In this document: piece by piece, positions 41,342 to 50,984 of the stretch
Layout of the letters: each line of letters opens with the position of its first letter
Position numbering within the stretch: the first letter of the stretch is position 1
Assembly: GCA_963731205.1 (NCBI GenBank)
Contig: CAVSUJ010000002.1
Location: 1,860,001 to 1,924,000, forward strand
Direction: 5' to 3'
Origin: DATAZK01 sp963731205
GTDB lineage: Bacteria > Actinomycetota > Actinomycetes > Frankiales > Frankiaceae
DNA length: 64,000 nt
Translations under genes and position numbers: made by a program
The notes under the pieces: generated by a model
Told to the model about the DNA's origin: nothing
Databases searched by the model: none
What the model saw: the letters and a program-made list of their open reading frames with translations, nothing else

Positions 41342-41683
41342 ATGGCACAGGCACCCCGGCCCGGCCGCCCCGTCCGCGGATCGACCACCGGCCGTCCGGT
41401 CATGGCGGCGCTGGATCTGCTCGGCCGCCGCTGGGCGCTACGCATCCTCTGGGAGTTGCGCAACGGCCCGGTGCCTGCCCGCGAGCTGCAGGCCCGGTGT
41501 GACGCGATGTCCTCCAGCGTGCTTTACCAGCGGCTGGCAGACCTTTCCGACGCGCACCTCGTGCACCAGACCGAAGGCGGCTACGAGCTCACCTCGACCG
41601 GAGCGAGCCTCGCCGGTGCCTTGGATCCGCTGGACGCCTGGGCGCGGCGCTGGCAGCGCGACTTGCAGCGGCGCGCGAAGTGA
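41342..41683 (+). CDS. HxlR-family transcriptional regulator
   Basis: Winged-helix protein of 113 residues, close to the minimal HxlR length: PVMAALDLLGRRWALRILWELRNGPVPARELQARCDAMSSSVLYQRLADLSDAHLV holds the helix-turn-helix, and GGYELTSTGASL forms the wing. There are no cysteines beyond one in ARCDAMS, which might act as a redox or electrophile sensor as in HypR-type relatives. It faces the CMD-family gene across two matching palindromes and probably represses both itself and that gene. Confidence 0.9.
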   Translation: MAQAPRPGRPVRGSTTGRPVMAALDLLGRRWALRILWELRNGPVPARELQARCDAMSSSVLYQRLADLSDAHLVHQTEGGYELTSTGASLAGALDPLDAWARRWQRDLQRRAK

Positions 41684-41728
41684 GCACCCGGTGGGCGGCG
41701 TCGTGACGGTACCCGGCAGGCTGCTCGT

Positions 41729-42241
41729 ATGGCCGCCATCCACCTCGAGGCGACGTATCCGGCCTCGCCCCAGCGCGTCTTCGACGTGCTGACCGATGAG
41801 GCGTTCCTCGACGCGTACGCGAAAGAGGTCGGCGCCGTCGCCCATCACGTCGGCGTCGAACGCGCGGACGGGCAGGTGCGAACCCGCGTCGCGATGACGG
41901 TGCCGACGACCGGCGTCCCCGCGGTCTTCAAGCGACTCGTCACCCCGACCATCGATCTGGTCGAGGTCCGGACCTGGTCGACGGAATCGGTGGATGGCCT
42001 GATGCGCGGCGCGCTCACCGTCGACGCGTCGGCCCGGAATCGTGATGCCAAAGTGCGTGCAACCCTCCTTCTCGAACCGGCCCGTGGCGGCGCGGAGGCG
42101 AGCCGCTTCGGGATCGACGGCGAGGTCAGCGTCAACGTTCCGCTGCTCGGCGAGCCGGCCGCCGCGCTGGTCAAGGATCTGGTGGCCAGCGTCATCAAGC
42201 GCCAGTCGACCGTGATGGAGCGCTGGCTGCACGGTCGCTGA
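41729..42241 (+). CDS. DUF2505-family SRPBCC-like protein
   Basis: Protein of 170 residues. HLEATYPASPQRVFDVLTDEAFLDAYAKEVGA at the N-terminus, then long beta strands and a C-terminal helix (AALVKDLVASVIKRQSTVMERWL), match the START/SRPBCC-like DUF2505 family common in actinobacteria. Its hydrophobic cavity suggests lipid or polyketide binding, but no function is known. It lies 45 bp downstream of the HxlR gene on the same strand. Confidence 0.82.
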   Translation: MAAIHLEATYPASPQRVFDVLTDEAFLDAYAKEVGAVAHHVGVERADGQVRTRVAMTVPTTGVPAVFKRLVTPTIDLVEVRTWSTESVDGLMRGALTVDASARNRDAKVRATLLLEPARGGAEASRFGIDGEVSVNVPLLGEPAAALVKDLVASVIKRQSTVMERWLHGR

Positions 42242-42377
42242 CCTGCGCGGATCATCTCGACCTTGCGCTGCCCATGGTCAAAGGTCACTTCTCAGCGGAC
42301 CTAGGAAGCGGAGCATGACCCGGACGGCGCCCCTAGGCTCGAAGTAGCCGTCGGCGCTGTGGAGGTGGAGTCCGGGG

Positions 42378-43898
42378 ATGACCGACGTATCGCGCATCCG
42401 TCATCGGGGCGCGGCATCCAAAATCATGACCGCCGAAGAGGCGGCAATGCTCATCGCTCCCGGCGACCGGGTCGGCATGAGCGGCTTCACCGGCGCCGGC
42501 CATCCCAAGGCCGTGCCGGGTGCGCTGGTCGGTCGGATGTCCGACGCGACGGCTCATGGCGACCATTTCACGGTCGGCGTGTGGACGGGTGCCTCCACCG
42601 CGCCCGAGCTCGACGGCGCGCTGGCCGGTGTCGACGGCATCGATCTGCGCATGCCGTATCAGTCCGACCCGACCACCCGCGGCAAGATCAACGCGGGCCT
42701 GATGGACTACCTCGACATCCACCTCTCGCACGTCGCGCAGATGGTGTGGGAGGGCTTCTTCGGCAAGCTCGACGTCGCGCTCATCGAAGCGTCGGGCATC
42801 ACCGAGAACGGGGAGCTCATCCCGTCGTCCTCGGTCGGCAACAACAAGACCTGGATCGACCTGGCCGACCGCGTCATCGTCGAGGTGAATGCCTGGCAGC
42901 CCGAAGAGTTCGAGGGCATGCACGACATCTACTACGGGACCGCCCTGCCACCCAACCGGCGGCCGCTTCAGATCCTGCACCCCTCAGACCGCATCGGCGT
43001 TCCACACCTGATCTGCCCGCCCGAGAAGCTCGTGGCCGTCATCCCGACGAATCTCCCGGATCGCGCCACCCCGTTCAAGCCGATCGATGCGGCGTCGGAG
43101 CTCATCGCCGAACACGTCGTGGATTTCTTGAGGCACGAGGTGAAGCAGGGGCGTCTTCCCCCGGGTTTGCTGCCGATCCAGTCGGGCGTCGGCAACATTG
43201 CGAATGCTGTGCTGGACGGTCTGGACAAGGCGCCCTACCAGGGACTCACCTCTTATACGGAGGTCATCCAGGACGGGATGCTCGCGCTGCTGCGCTCGGG
43301 CACCGTGTCCTTCGTGTCGGCCACCGCCTTCTCCTTCAGCGAGGAGGGCGAGGCCGACTTCCGGGCCAACATCAAGGAGTACCGCAACCGGATCGTGCTG
43401 CGCTCGCAGGAGATCAGCAATCACCCGGAGGTGGTGCGGCGGCTGGGGATCCTGGCCATGAACGGGATGATCGAGGCCGACATCTACGGCAACGTGAACT
43501 CCACCCATGTCATGGGATCGAGCATCCAGAACGGGATCGGCGGCTCCGGCGACTTCGCCCGCAACGCCTTCATCTCCTTCTTCCTCAGCCCTTCGACGGC
43601 CAAGGGCGGCAACATCTCCTGCTTCGTGCCGATGGTCAGCCACGTCGACCACACCGAGCACGATGTGCAAGTGCTCGTGACCGAGCAGGGTCTGGCGGAT
43701 CTACGCGGCCTGGCGCCGCGTCGACGGGCTCAGCGCATCATCGACCACTGCGCGCATCCCGAATACCGCCCGATGCTGCAGGACTATTTCGACCGTGCCC
43801 AAGCGGGCGGTGGCGGCAAGCACACGCCGCATTGTCTCGGCGAGGCGCTGTCATGGCACGAGCGTTTCCTCAGCACCGGTTCCATGCGCAAGTCCTGA
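42378..43898 (+). CDS. Acetyl-CoA hydrolase/CoA-transferase family (succinyl-CoA:acetate CoA-transferase type)
   Basis: Protein of 506 residues. The glycine-rich GFTGAGHPK near residue 38, the catalytic glutamate segment YTEVIQDGML near 297, and the CoA-binding NGIGGSGDFARNAFISFF and VTEQGLADLRGLAPRRRA are typical of the class I family that includes AarC and ScoA-like transferases. It would swap CoA between acetate and succinyl- or propionyl-CoA. GGAGGTGGAG precedes the ATG at 42378. Its last 48 bp overlap the convergent diguanylate cyclase gene. Confidence 0.92.
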   Translation: MTDVSRIRHRGAASKIMTAEEAAMLIAPGDRVGMSGFTGAGHPKAVPGALVGRMSDATAHGDHFTVGVWTGASTAPELDGALAGVDGIDLRMPYQSDPTTRGKINAGLMDYLDIHLSHVAQMVWEGFFGKLDVALIEASGITENGELIPSSSVGNNKTWIDLADRVIVEVNAWQPEEFEGMHDIYYGTALPPNRRPLQILHPSDRIGVPHLICPPEKLVAVIPTNLPDRATPFKPIDAASELIAEHVVDFLRHEVKQGRLPPGLLPIQSGVGNIANAVLDGLDKAPYQGLTSYTEVIQDGMLALLRSGTVSFVSATAFSFSEEGEADFRANIKEYRNRIVLRSQEISNHPEVVRRLGILAMNGMIEADIYGNVNSTHVMGSSIQNGIGGSGDFARNAFISFFLSPSTAKGGNISCFVPMVSHVDHTEHDVQVLVTEQGLADLRGLAPRRRAQRIIDHCAHPEYRPMLQDYFDRAQAGGGGKHTPHCLGEALSWHERFLSTGSMRKS

Positions 43899-46151
43899 AA
43901 CTCGCGCCGAGCGCCGGCTCATCCAATGGTCGAACTCTGCTGCGGGCACCGGGCGCGAGATGTAGAAGCCCTGGATCTGATCGCAGCCGTATCGGGAAAG
44001 CTCGCTGTAGGTGGGCCGGTCCTCGACGCCCTCGGCGACCATGCGCAAACCCAGGCTGTGCGCCAGGTTGATGGTCGATTCGACCAGCGCCGCTGCGCGC
44101 GCGTCGCCGGCCATCGGAAAGACGAACGATCGGTCGAGTTTGAGCTCGTCGATCGGTAGCTCGCGCAGATACGCCAGCGAGCTGTAGCCGGTACCGAAAT
44201 CGTCGACGGCGATCTGCACGCCCAGTCCCCGCAGCGTGGTCAAGACCTCGCGAGCTCGTCCGCGATCGCCCATGAGCGTTTCCTCGGTGATCTCGACCTG
44301 CAGCGTCTGCGGCGGAAGCCGGCGAAGGGCGAGCTGTCCCGCCACGAAGCCGGGGAATTCCTCATCGAGCAGCGACGCCGCAGGAACGTTGACGGCGACT
44401 CCCATCGGCGTTCCCTGCTCCTGCCACGAACACGCCTGGTCGAGCGCCTGCACGAGCACCCGGCGCGTGAGCGCATGCATCAAGCCGCTGTCCTCGACCA
44501 TCTCCAGGAAGCTTGCGGGATAGAGCAGACCGCGGGTCGGATGCTCCCAGCGCACCAGTGCTTCCACGCTGTGGACGTCACCGCTTCGAAGGTCGATCTT
44601 CGGCTGAAAATGCAGGACCAGCTGGTCTTCCGCCAGCGCCGTGCGCAACTCCTGCAGCGTGCGCAGCCGCTCGTGGCCGCGGTTGTCATCGCTGGTGTGG
44701 TAGACGCAATGCCCGTCGCGAGCGCTCTTCGCCTTGTACATCGCGACGTCCGCCCGCCGCAGCAGTGTGCTGACATCGCTGCCGTGATCGGGGAACAGGG
44801 CGATCCCGATGCTCACCGACGTGTGCAAGCTGATGTCTTCGAGGGCGAACGCTGCGCAGAGCACGTCGTGCAGCCGCTGCGACGCCGCAAGTGCGCGCGT
44901 CTCGTCGGCTCTTTCGAGCAGGATCGCGAATTCGTCGCCGCCGAGGCGGGCGAGCAGGTCACCCTCCCGGAGCTGTCCCGACAGCCGTTCGGCCACTTGC
45001 CGGAGCAGGAGGTCGCCGACGTGGTGGCCGAGGCTGTCGTTCACCTCTTTGAAGCGGTCGAGATCCAGCAGCAGCAACGCCCGCGGCTGCGCTGATTGCG
45101 CGAGCATGGCGCCCACATCCTGATAGAGCGCACGGCGGTTGGGCAGGCCTGTCAGATCGTCCGTGGTGGCCTGCCGTCGCAGATCGGCGAGGCGGCGCAG
45201 CTGCCTGAACGCGTATTGGGTCCGGACGGCGGCCAGTAGCACGGTGATCGTCGCCAGGACCACTGAGATCACCGGGACGTGAATCCGGCTGCTGAGGCAG
45301 AGTACGAGCAGCGCCACCATGGTCGCGAGGACGGGGATCGCGAGCACGGTGTCGGACTTGGGCGTCTCAGTGGTGGCCGCGGAAGATCGCGCCCAGGATG
45401 CCAGGCAGGCGAGTCCGATCGCCCAGGATGCGTCCAGAACCGTTCCCAAGTGGTACGCGTTGTGGGCCACCCGGAGCGCGTACACGATGTCGCCGAAGGC
45501 GAACATGCCCAGCCCGGCAATGGGCCACAGCCACTCCGAGCGCAGGCGCCAGCCGTGGAGCGCCAATACCCCGACCGCTGCCGCGACCAGCAGCATGTCG
45601 AAGATGGGGTAGGCGGTGGAAATCGTCTTCGCGAGCCAGCTCCCCTCGGTCTGCGCGAGGACGGGTTCGAGCGGGACGGCGATGGCACACGCTGCCGCGA
45701 CGGCTGCGAGGACGCTGTCGAGCCAGATCGAGGCGCGCAGGCCGCGCAGTTTGCGGCGGACAGCGAGGGTCAGAGCGGCCAGGATCAAGGGATAGAAGAT
45801 GAGGTAGAAAACATCGGCGATGGAAGGGAAAGGCAGCGTCGCGTAGCGCATCTCGCCGATGCGAGAGATCGCGTCACCCAGCCCGAACGCCGAGATGCCA
45901 CCGGCCAGGAAGGCTGTCTCCATGCGCCGGGCCCCGGCGCGAGCGGCGATTGCCCAGCACAACGCCGGTGGCAGCGCGTCGGTCGCGAGGCCGAGGATCC
46001 CGTCGATGGAGCGGTTGAAGCCGCCCCCTCCGTGCATGCTCAGACCGACGACGAAAACCAGCATCGTGAGCCACATCAGCGGCCAGAGCACGCGCACGGG
46101 CGACACCGACCAGTGGCGCTCGATCGAGGCCAGCGGCGAACGCGCTGTCAT
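43851..46151 (-). CDS. Membrane GGDEF-EAL protein for cyclic di-GMP turnover
   Basis: Protein of 766 residues. About nine helices (residues 15-310) form a MASE-like sensor. The GGDEF domain has an intact GGDEF loop with an upstream RxxD inhibition site (REGDLLARLGGDEF), so it may make c-di-GMP and be product-inhibited. The EAL domain keeps EALVRW, NVPAAS, EITEE, DDFGTGYSS, LKLDRS, AEGVED and QGFYISRP, so phosphodiesterase activity is also plausible. ATG at 46151 is chosen; a longer reading starts at 46199. It is divergent from a second c-di-GMP protein. Direction of net activity cannot be told. Confidence 0.92.
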   Translation of the reverse strand: MTARSPLASIERHWSVSPVRVLWPLMWLTMLVFVVGLSMHGGGGFNRSIDGILGLATDALPPALCWAIAARAGARRMETAFLAGGISAFGLGDAISRIGEMRYATLPFPSIADVFYLIFYPLILAALTLAVRRKLRGLRASIWLDSVLAAVAAACAIAVPLEPVLAQTEGSWLAKTISTAYPIFDMLLVAAAVGVLALHGWRLRSEWLWPIAGLGMFAFGDIVYALRVAHNAYHLGTVLDASWAIGLACLASWARSSAATTETPKSDTVLAIPVLATMVALLVLCLSSRIHVPVISVVLATITVLLAAVRTQYAFRQLRRLADLRRQATTDDLTGLPNRRALYQDVGAMLAQSAQPRALLLLDLDRFKEVNDSLGHHVGDLLLRQVAERLSGQLREGDLLARLGGDEFAILLERADETRALAASQRLHDVLCAAFALEDISLHTSVSIGIALFPDHGSDVSTLLRRADVAMYKAKSARDGHCVYHTSDDNRGHERLRTLQELRTALAEDQLVLHFQPKIDLRSGDVHSVEALVRWEHPTRGLLYPASFLEMVEDSGLMHALTRRVLVQALDQACSWQEQGTPMGVAVNVPAASLLDEEFPGFVAGQLALRRLPPQTLQVEITEETLMGDRGRAREVLTTLRGLGVQIAVDDFGTGYSSLAYLRELPIDELKLDRSFVFPMAGDARAAALVESTINLAHSLGLRMVAEGVEDRPTYSELSRYGCDQIQGFYISRPVPAAEFDHWMSRRSARVSGLAHGTGAEETLVP

Positions 46152-46303
46152 CTGCGGCCTACTTTCGCCTCGAGCGGGGGTCCTCGGGTGGCAGTCCAAG
46201 GCGCTTCAGAGAAGTCATCGGTGGAGACTTCAGGGCGTCGTGAGCCCGAATGGGCGAACCTTCAGAATTAGTTTGCGGCCGAAGGGTCGATTCTCGGTCC
46301 TTT

Positions 46304-46356
46304 CTTTCGGGCGCGTGACTCAAGCCCGATTCACGAAAGGCCAAAGGTCCCGAAAG
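46304..46356. promoter_or_regulatory. Inverted CTTTCGGG/CCCGAAAG motifs in the gap between two c-di-GMP genes
   Basis: CTTTCGGG (46304-46311) has its exact inverted match CCCGAAAG at 46349-46356, and a further CGAAAG occurs at 46334-46339. They lie in the 280-bp gap between the divergent GGDEF-EAL genes, mostly in the upstream region of the PAS-containing gene. They could be operator half-sites or form an RNA stem. Confidence 0.4.
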
Positions 46357-46432
46357 TCATGAGCTCCGCGGCCTATTTTTGGGGTCCGCTCTTCCCGATA
46401 GCACCTCTGCGAGAAGACTGGGAGTCGAGGTA

Positions 46433-48988
46433 TTGGACAGAGGCGATGTGACGCGAGCCTGCTTCGGCCTGCCCTCGTCGCTGTTGGACGCGCTGGATCA
46501 GGCGGTCGTGGAAGTCGGCGCCGATGGCAGGGTCGTCTCCTGGAACGCCGTCGCCGAGACCATGTTCGAACGCCCCCGCGCCGATGTCATCGGCCTGCCC
46601 TTGGCCGCGCTGGGGTTGCGCTCACCGGACGCTGACGATTGGCGGCAGGTCCAGGCCGAGCTCACTTCAGGCAACCCCGTCCGCCGCGAGTGCCATGGGG
46701 TTCGCGCGTCAGGATCGACCTTTCCCGCGCTGATGGCCGATCATCCTCTGCTGGCCGGATCCGGAGAGTTTGCAGGCGCTTTCCGGGTGGTCACCGACCT
46801 CACCGAGACCGTGGAGGCGAAACGCGAAGCGGACCTGCGGGAAGCCCGCTGGCGAGCGCTCGTGTCGCGGTCGGCCGACGTGGCCACCATCGCTGAACCG
46901 ATCGAGCACCGGGTCACCTACATCAGCCCCGCGGCCATCCGGCTCTTCGGATGGCAACCCGAAGAGATCGTCGAGAGGCTCGGCCGCTCCTTCGTCCACC
47001 CCGAGGACGCCGATCGCGTCGCGGAGGCGTTGACACTCGTCAAAGCCGACCCCAGCCGGCACCCGACGATCGAATTCCGATTGCTGTGCGCGGACGGCTC
47101 CTACCGCTGGGTCGAGGAGACACTCAGCAACCTGATCGACGAGCCGGCCGTCAACGGCCTCGTGGCCAACATTCGCGATATTCACGACCGGCATCTCGCG
47201 CAGGACGCCTTGCGTGCGTCCGAAGCACGTTATCGATTGATCGCAGAAACAGCGCAAGAGGGAATCTGGGCGGTCGATACGGCTGGCCGCACGATATACG
47301 CCAATCAGAAATTGGCAGAAATACTCGGATATTCGCTCGAGGACATCTACACAATGCAGGAGTTCGACGTCGTCAACGGCGAAACGCGGACGGAGTTCGT
47401 CAGCCGTACCCGCTGGCGGCAGGCGCGCGGAGCCGAGTGCTATGAGATGCAGCATGCCCGGCCCGACGGATCAGGGGTCGTGTTGAGGATCTCCGCCAGC
47501 CCGTTGTACGAAGACGGTCGCTACCTCGGATCGCTGGCGATGGTTGCCGATGTCACCTCCGCCCGTGACGCGGAGCGGGAGCTTCGCTTGCGCGCCACGC
47601 ATGACTCGCTGACGGGCCTGGCAAATCGGCCTGCCCTGCTGGAGAAATTGCAGCTGGCGCTCGACCGCGCCAGGCAGGCGCGCGGTCGCCCGCTCGCGGT
47701 GCTTATCGCTGACATCGATCAGTTCAAGCTCGTCAACGACACTCTCGGACATGCGGCCGGCGACGAGTTGCTCGTCGAGGTGTCCCGCCGGTGGGAAGCG
47801 GTGCTGCGCCCGAGTGACGTTCTGGGCCGGCTCGGCGGCGATGAGTTCGTCGTCCTGTGCATCGACACCAAGGAGGATCAGGCGAGCCGGATCGCCGCTC
47901 GCCTCCAGCGTGCCCTCGAGCGTCCGTTCGCTCTGGCGGGTCGCACGGTCGCGGTCAATGCGAGCATCGGGATCGCGGTCGCCGCTGCCGGCGTGTTGCC
48001 CGGCAGCCAGCCCGCCGAACCGCCTCCCGACGCCGGGACCCTGCTCGGTTACGCCGATGCCGCGATGTATGCGGCGAAGGCCGACGGGCCGGGCCATGCG
48101 AAGGTTTTCAGCGCCAGTCTCATCAGCCGCTCCCGCCGCCGACTCCGGCTCATCAACGACCTCCGGTCTGCGTTGGAGACCGATCAGCTGGCGCTGCACT
48201 ACCAGCCGGTGGTCGACCTCGGCACCGGACGGCTGCTCGGCGTGGAGGCCCTCTGCCGGTGGACGCATCCCGACCGGGGCGTGGTTTCTCCCGGCGAGTT
48301 CATCGTGGCGGCCGAGGAGAGCGGGCTCATCGAGGCGCTCGACCGCTGGGTCCTGCACCGTGCTTGCCGCGACGCCGCCTCCATGAGAGCCGAGGGCGTG
48401 CTCCGACCCGGGGCTTACGTCGCCGTCAACGTCTTTGCGGGCCACCTCGGGAAGCCCGGCTTCGAAAGCGATCTGTGCATCGCGCTGGCCGGGTCGGGAC
48501 TGCCGGCCCACGCACTGGTCCTGGAAGTGACCGAGAGTGCGGTCATGCGCGATCCCGACGAGGCCCTTGCCGCACTGGAAGCACTGGCGCGGCTCGGGGT
48601 CCGGGTCGCCATCGACGACTTCGGCACCGGATATTCCTCGCTCGGCCGGCTCTCGCAATTTCCCGTCGCCACGTTGAAGATCGACCGCGGCTTCGTCCAT
48701 CAGATCACCAAGCGCTCCGACCACCGCGCGATCGTGACCGCTGTCATCGATCTGGGACGCGCCCTCGACGTCACCAGCACGGCGGAAGGGATCGAGACGT
48801 ATGCCGATCTCCGGCTGCTGCAGGACCTCGGATGTCATGCGGGGCAGGGATTCTTGTGGAGTCCGGCGCTGCCGGTACCCGAGCTGGCCATCCTCCTCGG
48901 CGCCCTCCCACACGGCCGCTTCGCGTTGACGTGTGACGGCGACGCCGGGGTCGCCGTGCCGCTGCAGCGCGTGAGCCCGACCGACTAG
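46433..48988 (+). CDS. PAS-PAS-PAS-GGDEF-EAL cyclic di-GMP protein
   Basis: Soluble protein of about 850 residues. Three PAS-like sensor domains (from ALDQAVVEVGADGRVVSWN; VTYISPAAIRLFGW; GIWAVDTAGRTIYANQKLAEILGY) precede a GGDEF domain with an intact LGGDEF loop and an RxxD I-site (RPSDVLGRLGGDEF), then an EAL domain with VEALCRW, NVFAGHL, EVTES, DDFGTGYSS, LKIDRG, AEGIET and QGFLW. Both catalytic sites look complete. TTG 46433 with GGGAG eight bases upstream or GTG 46448 could start it. The stop TAG overlaps the convergent stop codon within CTAG. Confidence 0.9.
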   Translation: MDRGDVTRACFGLPSSLLDALDQAVVEVGADGRVVSWNAVAETMFERPRADVIGLPLAALGLRSPDADDWRQVQAELTSGNPVRRECHGVRASGSTFPALMADHPLLAGSGEFAGAFRVVTDLTETVEAKREADLREARWRALVSRSADVATIAEPIEHRVTYISPAAIRLFGWQPEEIVERLGRSFVHPEDADRVAEALTLVKADPSRHPTIEFRLLCADGSYRWVEETLSNLIDEPAVNGLVANIRDIHDRHLAQDALRASEARYRLIAETAQEGIWAVDTAGRTIYANQKLAEILGYSLEDIYTMQEFDVVNGETRTEFVSRTRWRQARGAECYEMQHARPDGSGVVLRISASPLYEDGRYLGSLAMVADVTSARDAERELRLRATHDSLTGLANRPALLEKLQLALDRARQARGRPLAVLIADIDQFKLVNDTLGHAAGDELLVEVSRRWEAVLRPSDVLGRLGGDEFVVLCIDTKEDQASRIAARLQRALERPFALAGRTVAVNASIGIAVAAAGVLPGSQPAEPPPDAGTLLGYADAAMYAAKADGPGHAKVFSASLISRSRRRLRLINDLRSALETDQLALHYQPVVDLGTGRLLGVEALCRWTHPDRGVVSPGEFIVAAEESGLIEALDRWVLHRACRDAASMRAEGVLRPGAYVAVNVFAGHLGKPGFESDLCIALAGSGLPAHALVLEVTESAVMRDPDEALAALEALARLGVRVAIDDFGTGYSSLGRLSQFPVATLKIDRGFVHQITKRSDHRAIVTAVIDLGRALDVTSTAEGIETYADLRLLQDLGCHAGQGFLWSPALPVPELAILLGALPHGRFALTCDGDAGVAVPLQRVSPTD

Positions 48989-49440
48989 TGCGTCTGGACG
49001 GGCGCCCCGGGCTCCGGATCGGGCGTGGAGCCTCCGTCGACGAACAACCATTCCTCCGCCACGAGGCCACCCTCGAGGCGAAACAGCACCAGGGAATGGA
49101 CATCGAAGACGTCTTCGGTGCCCGCCACCGGACCGTAGGCGCTGATCGGGTGGCCACTGATGCGAAGCCGGGTCGCGACCCAGTCGTCCTCCGCGATTTG
49201 GGAGAGGACCCGAAATCGCACGTCGGGAATCGCCGCGCGAAACCTCGCCATCGACTCCGCCTCGCCGCGGCCGCCCGCGTGGCTCTCCGTCGTCACCTTG
49301 CTGTGGTGGGTGAAGTCCGGCGCGTACAGCGTCTGGAACACCGTGGGATCCCCGCCGTCGTAGCCTTCCTCGTAGATCCGGCGCACGACCGCCTTGTTGG
49401 CTTCGCGCCGGGCGGCGGGATCCGTGCTCGGCATGCTCAT
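48985..49440 (-). CDS. Ester cyclase/SnoaL-like polyketide cyclase family protein
   Basis: Protein of 151 residues. NKAVVRRIYEEGYDGGDPTVFQTLYAPDFTHHS starts the NTF2 fold; a second half with AAIPDVRFRVLSQIAEDDWVATRLRISGH and GTEDVFDVHSLVLFRLEGGLVAEEW follows the SnoaL-like family, where His/Asp pairs drive aldol cyclisation. The ATG at 49440 overlaps the upstream carotenoid oxygenase stop (ATGA), so the two are translated as a unit. A joint role in modifying an apocarotenoid is an inference. Confidence 0.83.
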   Translation of the reverse strand: MSMPSTDPAARREANKAVVRRIYEEGYDGGDPTVFQTLYAPDFTHHSKVTTESHAGGRGEAESMARFRAAIPDVRFRVLSQIAEDDWVATRLRISGHPISAYGPVAGTEDVFDVHSLVLFRLEGGLVAEEWLFVDGGSTPDPEPGAPVQTH

Positions 49441-50942
49441 CCGCTCCAGGTCGCGTGGGTGCCGCTGCTGACGCGCTCGGGCAGTCGCACCCGCGCGATC
49501 GGCCCGTCAGCGAGGCGCGCCGCGTCGAAGACCAGGCACTCGGAAAGGTCGCGTTTCACGTCCGAGGTGATCGTGATGAGGTATGCGTCGTCCTCGGCGG
49601 TAGCGCCCGGCCGCGGCGCGACGGCCGTCTCACTCGCGTACACCCCTGGCGGCAGGTCGTAGCGCTCTTCGGCGCCGGTGATGACGTCATGCTTGACGAT
49701 CCCGCTGAACAGGAACCAGCCGGGCACCGCGCTCGCCGCGTACGTGTACCGATAGGGGAGCCCCGTGACCCCGGAATTGATCATCCCGAACTCACTGACC
49801 GTGTCGGTGAGCCGCTCCTCCTTGGCCAGACCGGTGCGCAGGTTGAGCCGCCAGCGGTGCAGATGCGTCTGGAGCCGGTCGGCGGCGAGGGAGCGAAACA
49901 GCCGCTGATAAAGGGATCCGGCGCCGTCGTCGGCGGGCACCGGATCGTCCTGGAAGAAGCCGTCGAGCACGATCTCCTCGCCGTCCTCGTAGGCGTTGAC
50001 CCAGTGCAGCACGTACGTGGGCATCGCCTCGAACCATCGGACATCAGCCGCCGTGCCGCGGCGCGGGATGACCCCGAGCCGGGTCGGCAGGTCGGGGTGG
50101 AAGCGTGAGACGTACTTGCCGAGCGCCAATGCCTCCGGCAGCCAGAAGAGCGGGCAGTCGTTGAGGATGGCGTAGTTGGCGGTGAAGGCCATGTCGTGCG
50201 GCAGTCGCGGCCCCGGCAGCGGTACATCGGTGTAGTGCACGAGATTGTCGCCGGAGTCGACCACCCCGTAGCGCAGGTAGGGCGCCTCGGTGCCGTAGTT
50301 GAAGAACAGCAATTCGCCGGTTCGCGGATCGACCTTGGTATGCGCCGAGACCCCGTGTCCTGCCGGAAAAGCGCCGTGCCAGCCGGCTTTTCCCAGTGTT
50401 TCCAGGGTCATCGGGTCGAGCCGGTAGAGATCGCCGCACTGGTAGAAACTGGTGAGGGCGACCCCGTTGTGCACCACGACGTCGGTGCTGGAGGCATCCT
50501 TCATGCGGCCACGCGCGCCCCACCCGTCCTCGCGGGGCGACCACTCCGGCTTCTCCGCGATGCCTGCCCACAGCGGCCCGCCTGCGGCCTGTTCGGCAAG
50601 AAAACCGTCGGTGCGCACGAAGCGGTTGCGGTAGTAAGCGCGTCCGCGAGCAAACCTGACCGCGTGGACCATTCCGTCACCGTCGAAGGGGTGGTAGCGC
50701 TCGAGGGCCGGATGTACCGGGTTCTCGGTGTTTCGCAGGTAGACCCCGGACAGGTCTTCGGGCAGCTCGCCGATCACGTCGAGGTCGTCGGCGCGCCACT
50801 CGGTGCTTTGCGGACGCCACGCCCCGGTGCGATACGGATGGTCGTCATCGGCAGGAAGCGTCGAGAGCGCCCGGCCTACTTCTGCGACATCCACGCCTTC
50901 AGCGTGAACCCGCCCCGCCGGACGTGTCCAGGCGGGTCCCAT
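49437..50942 (-). CDS. Carotenoid cleavage oxygenase
   Basis: Non-haem iron dioxygenase of about 500 residues, seven-bladed propeller. Histidine ligands are visible in GHGVSAHTKVD, RLPHDMAFTANY, TYVLHWVNAYEDG and the C-terminal SSGTHATW; the early DDDHPYRTGAWRPQ and PVHPALERYHPFDGDGMVHAV are family landmarks. It cleaves a double bond of a carotenoid or stilbene with O2. Start is ATG 50942 or GTG 50894. It overlaps the ester-cyclase gene by four bases and lies head to head with a zinc alcohol dehydrogenase gene with about 40 bp between, which fits processing of the aldehyde product. Confidence 0.9.
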   Translation of the reverse strand: MGPAWTRPAGRVHAEGVDVAEVGRALSTLPADDDHPYRTGAWRPQSTEWRADDLDVIGELPEDLSGVYLRNTENPVHPALERYHPFDGDGMVHAVRFARGRAYYRNRFVRTDGFLAEQAAGGPLWAGIAEKPEWSPREDGWGARGRMKDASSTDVVVHNGVALTSFYQCGDLYRLDPMTLETLGKAGWHGAFPAGHGVSAHTKVDPRTGELLFFNYGTEAPYLRYGVVDSGDNLVHYTDVPLPGPRLPHDMAFTANYAILNDCPLFWLPEALALGKYVSRFHPDLPTRLGVIPRRGTAADVRWFEAMPTYVLHWVNAYEDGEEIVLDGFFQDDPVPADDGAGSLYQRLFRSLAADRLQTHLHRWRLNLRTGLAKEERLTDTVSEFGMINSGVTGLPYRYTYAASAVPGWFLFSGIVKHDVITGAEERYDLPPGVYASETAVAPRPGATAEDDAYLITITSDVKRDLSECLVFDAARLADGPIARVRLPERVSSGTHATWSG

Positions 50943-50984
50943 GAAAGGGTTTCCGCAGCAGCTCGACCTCGACAGGAGACGTGT

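Noticed and set aside
46372..46400. WhiG/FliA-type promoter before the PAS-GGDEF-EAL gene
   Set aside because: CCCGATAG resembles the GCCGATAA -10, but no TAAA element sits at the right distance, so the match is too weak.
46152..46432. c-di-GMP riboswitch between the two GGDEF-EAL genes
   Set aside because: I looked for the GEMM core (GGGACGCAAAGCC-type block and tetraloop receptor) on both strands and did not find it.
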